Shown here one piece after another: positions 48,201 to 54,561 of a stretch of 64,000 nt of DNA. Position numbers and translations under genes: made by a program. Each line of letters opens with the position of its first letter. Positions within the stretch are counted from its first letter, which is position 1. The stretch spans positions 124,001 through 188,000 of the forward strand of contig BGKB01000028.1 of NCBI GenBank assembly GCA_003116975.1, read 5' to 3'. This DNA comes from Aurantiochytrium sp. KH105. Lineage: Eukaryota; Sar; Bigyra; Thraustochytrida; Thraustochytriidae. The notes below the pieces were generated by a model. The model worked only from the letters and a program-made list of their open reading frames with translations, was not told where the DNA came from and searched no databases.

Positions 48201-51199
48201 CGGCGGCAGCAATAACAACAAAAACGTCAACAACGACAACAACAAAGGTTACTGACCCAGCAGGCTCTTGGGACACCTCCTGTACGCACTTTGGGAACTT
48301 TTCGATCCAAGTCAACGTAGATGGCGGCCTGCAGGGCGGCGAGGCCCCGTCTCTTTTGGACATCGACTCCAGCGACGAGAGTACTTCTTCGCAGCTCTCA
48401 TATCGCTCACGTAGCGGCTTTGAGGGTACAGTGTCCTCGCCCATGTGCAGTCTCGGGCACGGCGGCACGTGGTGTGCGCTTTGTCCCTATGGCTTTTACA
48501 AGGACGTTGAAGGCCCTGAGCCTTGTCAGCGATGCGAGCACAAGTCTTGCATAGTGCTCAAAACATGCGAGTGGCTGGCCGAAGGAAGCTCCCATTCGGA
48601 CTGCCCCGTGCTCTGTAATGTGGGCTACGTGCTTCCCAATTGTGTAACGCCGCTAGAAAACCTTATTGACAGTATGGGCGGCATTGTTGTTTTTGCAATC
48701 GTGCTTGCCTCGCTGGGTCTTACACTCGTGATTGTATTCACCTGCGTCTGCACTCGGGTCGAGTGGTGTCCTGGGTACTACGCAAACATGGCAAAGATGC
48801 TTCAAAAGCGCGAACAGAGTCGACGAGGACTTATGCAGCATCGGCGTGAAATGGGCTTCGAAGGGCTCGCAGAAGACGGGTCCCCACTAGAGGGTTCCCT
48901 TTTGCACGGGGACGAGGAGGAAGGAGGCGGGGGCGACAATGGTATCTTCGTCCCGCTCAGCAGGGCAAGCTCGCATCTTCGCTCACGAAGTCCAACGCTG
49001 CGCGCAGGCTCGAATCCCGGCTCGCTGCGGCCCCAGGCGGCCCTAGTGGAATCTGACGTGCGTTCCCATTTGAAGCGAATTTATTTTTCCGGAAACAATT
49101 CGACCAGCATGCCATGGGAATTCCCAGTGCGTCTTCCCCCGGAGCTCAGCGAGGCAGGGTGGTTTGATGCAGACGCTTTTGCAGAGATGGCCTCCGAGGT
49201 GAACAAGCTCGCTCGGCATTCGACGCCAACGTGGTTCATTGCCTTGGTGTTGCGCATTCTCTGCTATCCACTCGGGTACTTGTACATGAAGAAACAGCGA
49301 CAGGTACGTGCCACCAAGCTACAGGCGTTTTTCGAAGAATACGACCACAAGTGCATATTAAATGCACGAGCGCGTGCACTCATGAACTCGTTCAAGTTCG
49401 GCAGTGACGCCAAGTTCACCCTTGGTTACGTTGATGTTCTGGCGAGCAAACCTTTGAACGCTGCTGCAAGACAAAAACGACTTCCTATGCTCCTCTTCCT
49501 CGCGGGTGATGGATCCTACTGGGCACCATTTGGTGTCGACCTCTCGGACGTGCTTGTTCTGGCGGTGCCTCAAATCGTAGAACTTCGTTCCTTCATTGAC
49601 GAACCTTGGTTTCAGCTCCTCGACGAGCTCAACTCGGCCCTTCGCAAGGTCGACACCCAATCGATCGGGGCGAGTTCACAGCCAGCGCTGCGCGCGCTTG
49701 GGCGCTACAACGCTGACCCCGACAAGCTTGGCGGTTTGCGTGTCCGCCTTGGGCTCTTTGGAACGCCAAACTCCGCGAGGGACGAAAAATCGGTGCGAGA
49801 TCGTCGTTTGGCCCTGCTCCTAAGTCTCGACGAGGAAATGGCACAACAGAGCTTTCGCGTGCACGCACGTAGCCAACGTCGCGAAACGGGCGACTCGCAG
49901 CAACCTGGATTATCCCTTCGCCATCTCGGCGATCACCTCACTGACGACCAATTCTCCGAGGCTGCGCACCAGGACTCGGGAAATCATGCCGAGGATCGTA
50001 GCACGACGACGGCGCCCCCACCCGCAAAAATCCTCAGTGAACAGCAAAGTCAGATTGGGACTCCCGGTGGAGGATCTTACCTTGGCGCGATGATGACGAG
50101 CGAGGACTATCGCGCAGCACAGGCCGCTGTTGAGGAGTTTGAGAAACTCGAACGGCAGCAGCTGGAACAAAGTCGCCTCGAGCATCTCGCAAGCGGCGAC
50201 AATGCGTCTTCCCATGATGGTGTTCCTGGCTCGGCGCCACCAACGCCTCCCTCGCAGGCGACGCCTCCGCTGGCCAAGAACCAGCAGCTTAGCGGCGGGA
50301 GCGAGCGCATCGGGGGCGGGGCAAGCACCGCAGACATCGGCTCTGTCTTGGAGTCCCCGGGGAAACCTCCCGGTCATCATCGTGATGTGGATCGCATTTC
50401 TGTAGCGTCTGCGCGCTCGCGGGAAGACACCCACGCCGACTTGGAGGCCATTGCCGATTACGGACGCTCCTCGCAACGGGACCATTTTGGGAGAAGTTAC
50501 ACGCAAGACACCTCTTCGATTGCGGCCGAGTCGGGAATTCCTTGGGAAGCCAATGATCTGCTGGAGGCCGCCCGGCATCCAGACGCAAGGCACAACGAGT
50601 ACGAGCGTCGCGAAGTGCTGCCTGCACCCGGAGAGATTTTAACGCGCAAACACCCAGAGGACTCGGATCTCGACGATGAGGAGGATTTTGAGTGCATGCC
50701 TTGCAACATGCATGTGCAGCATGTTCTGCCGACCTTGCGGCACAGACTTGGCATTTTGCAGAATCGACGCCCCCGCAGGCGAAACCATCAGTACTTTTTC
50801 CGCTCCTTCCTCTCGACGCTCCTTCTTGCAGACGCACTCTGCACATTCTTTTTGCTCACGACATTCTCTTGCGTCGGGCGCGTGCACGGAAGCTGTAATC
50901 GTCTGCCTCTTGCGCTGACGCTCTCCATATATCCCCTCGCTCTCGTCGTGGCGCCGCTGTGCGGGCTTACTTTTGTAGTTTTTCCGCTTTCGGGTATGGG
51001 CCGTCACTACGCAGTTTGGAATGCGCTGGCGCTCATCAACACTTTCGTCGCTGCAGCGCTGGCTATTTCGTATCGTGACATGGTTTCTTTTGAGGCCGGG
51101 ATGCTCGCTGCGCTCCTACTGGCCATCAAACTCATGCAAAGTCGCGTGGTGGATTTTTACATTGCTCTCATCGAGACTGACTCATCGTTCCGAAAGTAG
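45287..51199 (+). CDS. Large glycine-rich receptor-like membrane protein (plant DUF8003-type family)
   Basis: 1970 residues. The start at 45287 gives a clean signal peptide (RRRYAALARSVALAVALAV, cleavage near 28). The luminal or extracellular part has Cys-rich sequence (about 35-110), then parallel-beta-like sequence with Gly clusters (GAGGGGRIAIV, GGSGGGVIMIGA, GGSGGSIRIDS, GGGGRVAINF). A Cys-rich TNFR/EGF-like patch (CALCPYGFYKDV, CQRC) follows at about 1060-1125. A membrane segment (about 1129-1155) leads to a cytosolic region with a conserved block at about 1260-1490 (IYFSGNNSTSMPWEFP, FFEEYDHKC, LFLAGDGSYWAPFGVDL). At the end are about four hydrophobic segments (1837-1960). From memory, uncharacterised plant proteins annotated as glycine-rich or ephrin-receptor-like share this order and the GDGSYxxPF motif. 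No kinase domain is present; the ligand and role are unknown. Confidence 0.85.
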   Translation: MRRRYAALARSVALAVALAVTALAVADGAPAPAGSLCQCHNTDKETEKGLENLACSNSSHANACRVDGDYAIRCKHLAASCSCACSTDLDLEFSETFSLTCDSVAASRCLLGWKARGNVTMYPGSLIQASTVWLRAKGHLDVMANSAINTTGLGLAFRSHARQTMTGCGGSNGGRGGLPSCSHPPDLTSPLLGDPIAPWKRWADFEGDEILPRAPSDEGYGFGGSVLSLDGISISHAPQAGRGGGRVYLESDNRITIAGVVLADGLAAQSGCLVDCGSGAGGTIVVNATDFVGSGTVNAADSSYGSFRSALSATGGNAHRDSAGAGGGGRIAIVSMKSIRRENFDIRAFGGLAVSSSNIPPSISTARFESLAAGALGRTGSSDPAPLSLSSLQRHKSLVAEAPASEHDMSAAEQWNSAFVSAALQDTSNCRGGAAGTITTLTFLENIKAFDASVQISNCPASGQCTAPDFALSSTPFLYPISGSSTIYLRTFPVYFTALQINKYAQVNASSLRFDKLPDANGDVDRSETGILMNAGRLLSVAYLQTSSLQLNSGSSFRAVSGAEVEITSGDLGLDSSSSFLFTGPIRVDVAGVFELDGTLQSQDGALGLSELSAATPVVTGLTSYFRGYASSIKFHKGSSVISDRIALLSNSSIVLSGKLRATYIPACAQIETRKSCKDFSQGKLSLATSASRRDVLRSADVFYSNYSLAILVMKEVVPSNGPTSLNDSQQAMAAPAPPAPPAPTPKPLPPGSKNVTIINNIIVDLPAEITARSMLICGPTIHVQGRVSGNGQGCLADSGPGAGCTSSASAGGGGGHGGIGGPGVGCSAPGRTYDSEDFPILSGSGGGSGLSGIGGGSGGGVIMIGATMALRLEGEVSSDGSSGSGQDSKRRSAGGGGSGGSIRIDSPSICALDSSPGRITARGGYGGAGGGGGGGGGRVAINFADEFSGGELYFGPPPAPAHQEAGKASPTAAAITTKTSTTTTTKVTDPAGSWDTSCTHFGNFSIQVNVDGGLQGGEAPSLLDIDSSDESTSSQLSYRSRSGFEGTVSSPMCSLGHGGTWCALCPYGFYKDVEGPEPCQRCEHKSCIVLKTCEWLAEGSSHSDCPVLCNVGYVLPNCVTPLENLIDSMGGIVVFAIVLASLGLTLVIVFTCVCTRVEWCPGYYANMAKMLQKREQSRRGLMQHRREMGFEGLAEDGSPLEGSLLHGDEEEGGGGDNGIFVPLSRASSHLRSRSPTLRAGSNPGSLRPQAALVESDVRSHLKRIYFSGNNSTSMPWEFPVRLPPELSEAGWFDADAFAEMASEVNKLARHSTPTWFIALVLRILCYPLGYLYMKKQRQVRATKLQAFFEEYDHKCILNARARALMNSFKFGSDAKFTLGYVDVLASKPLNAAARQKRLPMLLFLAGDGSYWAPFGVDLSDVLVLAVPQIVELRSFIDEPWFQLLDELNSALRKVDTQSIGASSQPALRALGRYNADPDKLGGLRVRLGLFGTPNSARDEKSVRDRRLALLLSLDEEMAQQSFRVHARSQRRETGDSQQPGLSLRHLGDHLTDDQFSEAAHQDSGNHAEDRSTTTAPPPAKILSEQQSQIGTPGGGSYLGAMMTSEDYRAAQAAVEEFEKLERQQLEQSRLEHLASGDNASSHDGVPGSAPPTPPSQATPPLAKNQQLSGGSERIGGGASTADIGSVLESPGKPPGHHRDVDRISVASARSREDTHADLEAIADYGRSSQRDHFGRSYTQDTSSIAAESGIPWEANDLLEAARHPDARHNEYERREVLPAPGEILTRKHPEDSDLDDEEDFECMPCNMHVQHVLPTLRHRLGILQNRRPRRRNHQYFFRSFLSTLLLADALCTFFLLTTFSCVGRVHGSCNRLPLALTLSIYPLALVVAPLCGLTFVVFPLSGMGRHYAVWNALALINTFVAAALAISYRDMVSFEAGMLAALLLAIKLMQSRVVDFYIALIETDSSFRK

Positions 51200-51531
51200 G
51201 CATCATTTCTTTCATTTCATTGTATTGGTGGGTTCAAGGCAAGGTGTCCAAACTTTCTGCCAACTCTTATAACGCCCCGATGGGCTTGTTTTTAAAATGC
51301 TAGATTATATTTACCACTGCATCTACTATAACTTGGGTTTTAAACCTCGGTTCAAGATCTGGATATCTTCGTTGCGGGTCAATCACGTCTGCACGCTTCG
51401 CTGTCGGTGCGAGCCTTTCCGGGCCCTGGGGCGTCGTTCGCGACAACATTCAGCATCATTTGCAGTGACGTCCAAATTACATAGATGGAGGAAATGTTAT
51501 GAAAGGCTGGCAAAGGAAATGTGTTTACACT
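51200..51531. other. Convergent spacer
   Basis: 332 bp between stop codons of the glycine-rich membrane protein gene and RNASEH2C. I see nothing coding or repetitive. Confidence 0.5.
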
Positions 51532-51963
51532 CTAAGCCAAATTGATCGCGCGCGAGACCTCGAGCCAATCGGCCCAACGTCTCGTCTCGTCGACCTCGCT
51601 TGGCACGCGATCAAAATTCCAGTACACGATACGGTTGAAAACAGCTTGGCATTCCCAGTGCTCAGGCTCTCCTGGTGCAGTCCCATCTTCTTTTTCCAAG
51701 ACAAAGCCTTGTGTCTTTTCTGGGAGCGTGAGCTCGGCACCGAGGAGTTTGCGACCACGAAAGGTGGCTTCTCGAATCTGTGCCATGTCGCCCTTCTCGT
51801 CAACGATGGTGCCGGATTTTTTATCTGTTTCTGTTGGTCGAAAGTACGCCTCCACGTCGGCGGCGCCATCATGATGAATCTTGCACGGCAAGTGCATCAC
51901 CTGCACGGGTCGCAGGCCCCGCTGTGCGCTTTCCAAGCCGCCAAGCTCGGCGAGGTCGCCCAT
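51532..51963 (-). CDS. RNASEH2C: Ribonuclease H2 subunit C
   Basis: 143 residues. RNase H2 is a nuclear heterotrimer that removes ribonucleotides from DNA and RNA from RNA:DNA hybrids; subunit C is non-catalytic and holds A and B together. The sequence matches the family in order: VMHLPCKIHHDGAADVEAYF (strand-rich N-terminus), then ATFRGRKLLGAELTLPEKTQG (the FRGR-x-L-x-G-x-E signature), GFVLEKE, and a C-terminal VYWNFDRVPSEVDETRRWAD ending in a helix. Length is close to the usual 130-165. The A and B subunit genes are not in this window. It is divergent from the J-domain gene. Confidence 0.88.
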   Translation of the reverse strand: MGDLAELGGLESAQRGLRPVQVMHLPCKIHHDGAADVEAYFRPTETDKKSGTIVDEKGDMAQIREATFRGRKLLGAELTLPEKTQGFVLEKEDGTAPGEPEHWECQAVFNRIVYWNFDRVPSEVDETRRWADWLEVSRAINLA

Positions 51964-52761
51964 CGTGTACGTAGGTAGCTAGCTCCTCTCGGTCTTCGCA
52001 AGCTAGCCAATCGGCAAGCAAGCAAGCAAGAAACCGATGAGCAAATGCCTCTCTTGTTCTTGCGCTCGCTTCGCGCCGTCACGAGCTTTCAAGCAAGCTG
52101 CAGCTGCTGGCCGGTCTGTCTGGACGCGAGCTCGAGCTTGGTCTTCTCCTCTCTTGCGCGGCCGGCCGGTCGTTAGGTGCTGCACACCGGGGTGCGCGGA
52201 GCCCCAAAGCCAGAGCGCACACCGGGGTGCGCGACTCCTTGTAGGCCAATCTCGTCCATTTCATTTCGTCTCCTTTGATCTCACTTGAATTCATTCTGTT
52301 CCACTTTGTTTCATTTTACTATAGATTCTGTTTCACTTTGTTTCTCCTTTTGCGCGTCTCGCGCAGATCACTCAAGGGGCGAAACGAGCGCATCGACAAT
52401 TTCGAAACTTCTCGGCCTCGGCAGCGTCCGCGAGCCCGTCCGCGGAGCCCGCCCCTCGCGCGCGCGCGCACGCCCCGCTCGCCGCGCACGCCCCGCTCGC
52501 CGCGCCAGCCTGCCCGCGGAGGCGCTCTCCGTGGAACCCGCGCCTGTCTGACCGGTGGCGGCGGTCGGCGCGGGCTGACTCCTGGACTCGCGTGGCGTCC
52601 AGACGCGACGCGGCCAGACGCGGCCTCGTGCTCTCCGTCCAGGCGGCCGGGCAGACAGCGGCAGCGGGCGAAGGAGCGCCCCCGCGCACCGCGGCACGGC
52701 GCTGCGTCTGCAATTCTCTCGGCACAGCCCGCGACTCTGAGATACAGATACCTTCGCCACC
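51964..52761. promoter_or_regulatory. Divergent promoter region, RNASEH2C and J-domain genes
   Basis: 798 bp. It holds a short CAAG run near 52013-52030 and two exact 17-bp copies of GCACACCGGGGTGCGCG at 52182-52198 and 52217-52233. Each copy has a GCAC/GTGC dyad around its centre, and they start 35 bp apart. T-rich sequence (TTTCATTTTAC, TTTCACTTTGTTTC) follows at about 52255-52350. No gene seen. Confidence 0.65.
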
Positions 52762-54237
52762 ATGGGCAAGTCCAAGGAGCCGAAGCACACCGAGTACTAC
52801 GAGCTGGTAGGATGCAAGCCAGACGCGACGCCAGAGGAGATCAAGAAGGCGTACCGTAAAACAGCGCTGCGACTGCACCCGGATCGAGGCGGAAAGCAAG
52901 AGGACTTTCAGAATATGAAAAACGCCTATGATGTGATCAGCGATCCGAACAAGCGTAAAATGTACGATCGCTACGGCCCAGACGTAGTCAAGATGATGGA
53001 TGGCGAGATGACCAACTCGATGGCCTTTGTGGCGAACCTGCGCAAGCGTGATCGCTTCATGCTTGTTTTCGCCATCTCGTTCGTTTCCTTCATCTTGCTC
53101 TTGTTCCCCATTCTTCTCTCCATCCGCTGGGACGCCCTCGAGGGCGGTAGCGACAGTAAACCGTATGCTTGGGCAGTCGCCTTCATTCCTCTCTGGGTGC
53201 TCGAGGTCCTCGTCACCGTGGTTTTCGCGGAACAGGTCCGCCAGGAGCCCCTCGACAAATCGGACCCAGAAGTCGACGACGATGTCCGTGCCATGTGGAA
53301 CGAGAACGAGCGTGTCTTTAATCGCCTGCGCATCGAGTTCGGTATCAAGATGGGCCTCGTTCTCATCTTCGAAATCTTTCTTGTGCTCCAGCTCGATGAA
53401 GTTGTCGACTGGTCATGGTATGTTGTTTTGCTTCCAATGATGCTCTACAACGCCATCAACATTGTCCTGCGACTCCTTGTGGTACCTGACGAGTATCGCG
53501 CTGCGCACGCAGGGGAAAGCGGCGTCGACCCGGCTCAATTGGAACACGATCTCCCTATGTCGTCTCTGCTCTCGCGTCCGGACTTTTACCTTACGGCAAT
53601 CCTCAGTGTCAAGTGGTCTGTCGTGCTCCTTGCAACCTCAGTGCTCTGCGGCTTTGTGGGCGAGTACAACGCTGAGCATCTTGACGTTACCAAGTCTTTT
53701 TACATTGCTGCCAGCCCCATTCTTGGCGTCATCGGTCTTGCGCTGGCCATTCTCCTCGTCTTTCGCGTCGTCTCGCCTTCGACCTCGCCAGAGGACGAGG
53801 AAATCGAGCAAAAGGGTTGTGCGCGTGCGACCAGCATCATGATTGGCACGACGCTCGAGTGGCTCCTCAAGTATGGTTTGCTGCTCATCGTGGTCTGCAC
53901 AGCCGCTTCCAAGCTCACGGACGTCAACTCCTTCTCGGCCTTTGCCATTTTCTCTCCCGTCTTCTTTTGCGTGGGCTGCGTGTGCTGCTCAACCTCCTTG
54001 ACAGCTCTTACTGTCACCCCGGAAGATCTTCAGGAGGCCGAGGCACATCACCACGCAGAGACTTCCCAGATGAACCGCGAAGATGACGACGACAGCGCGC
54101 CATCGGGGTCTCACACCGGAAATGCAAACGATGAAGTGCTGAATATTCCTCCACCAGCGCACTCGATTGAAGATCAGACGCAGGCACCCAAGTATGGCGC
54201 GACCGATGACTCTTCTGTGGCACTTAACATTACTTGA
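52762..54237 (+). CDS. J-domain polytopic membrane protein (TMEM185-like C-terminal part)
   Basis: 491 residues; CACCATGG start. J domains recruit Hsp70 and stimulate its ATPase. The N-terminal J domain (about 8-75) has YYELVGCKPDATPEEIKKAY, the essential HPD at 39-41 and a DPNKRKMYDRYG end. It is followed by about eight hydrophobic segments, for example about 92-114 (FMLVFAISFVSFILLLFPIL), 127-150 (WAVAFIPLWVLEVLVTVVF), 196-212, 216-236, 270-293, 308-335, 363-385 and 392-415. The paired-segment pattern and the WAVAFIPLW phrase recall the TMEM185/fragile-X-F family, but that call is tentative. The tail is acidic with His-rich sequence (EAEAHHHAE). An ER or other endomembrane location with the J domain facing cytosolic Hsp70 is likely, because there is no signal peptide before it. 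Confidence 0.88.
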   Translation: MGKSKEPKHTEYYELVGCKPDATPEEIKKAYRKTALRLHPDRGGKQEDFQNMKNAYDVISDPNKRKMYDRYGPDVVKMMDGEMTNSMAFVANLRKRDRFMLVFAISFVSFILLLFPILLSIRWDALEGGSDSKPYAWAVAFIPLWVLEVLVTVVFAEQVRQEPLDKSDPEVDDDVRAMWNENERVFNRLRIEFGIKMGLVLIFEIFLVLQLDEVVDWSWYVVLLPMMLYNAINIVLRLLVVPDEYRAAHAGESGVDPAQLEHDLPMSSLLSRPDFYLTAILSVKWSVVLLATSVLCGFVGEYNAEHLDVTKSFYIAASPILGVIGLALAILLVFRVVSPSTSPEDEEIEQKGCARATSIMIGTTLEWLLKYGLLLIVVCTAASKLTDVNSFSAFAIFSPVFFCVGCVCCSTSLTALTVTPEDLQEAEAHHHAETSQMNREDDDDSAPSGSHTGNANDEVLNIPPPAHSIEDQTQAPKYGATDDSSVALNIT

Positions 54238-54561
54238 TACAAAAGAAAAAACGAAGAAAAAACTTCACTGTTCATTGAATATCAGGAGGTAGGGTTAGGC
54301 CTGGAAAACAGGCTGCAAGGTAGGTCGGGCAGGCATATAGTACGATCCTGTTGACAAATGCCGGAAGCAATGGGGAAGGCGAATCTCGATGCCGCCTTTG
54401 CGGCGGAGCTCCCTGTTCTTTCATCTCTCCCCCGCCCCCCCCCCCCCCCCCCACTTAATGCTGGGAAGCTACACATTCAATGCGACGCAGCGCAAAGCTC
54501 TTTTCGAAGAAGAATTCCTTGACGCACAAAGAAAAAGTTCAACGAAACTTGTGTGCCTGCT
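54238..54561. other. Convergent spacer with C homopolymer
   Basis: 324 bp between stop codons of the J-domain gene and the minus-strand membrane-protein gene. Apart from the C tract I see nothing. Confidence 0.6.
54435..54452. repeat. C18 homopolymer at a convergent gene junction
   Basis: Eighteen C on the plus strand, preceded by a further C5 after one G. It would be read as G in minus-strand transcripts running past the stop at 54562. Confidence 0.95.
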
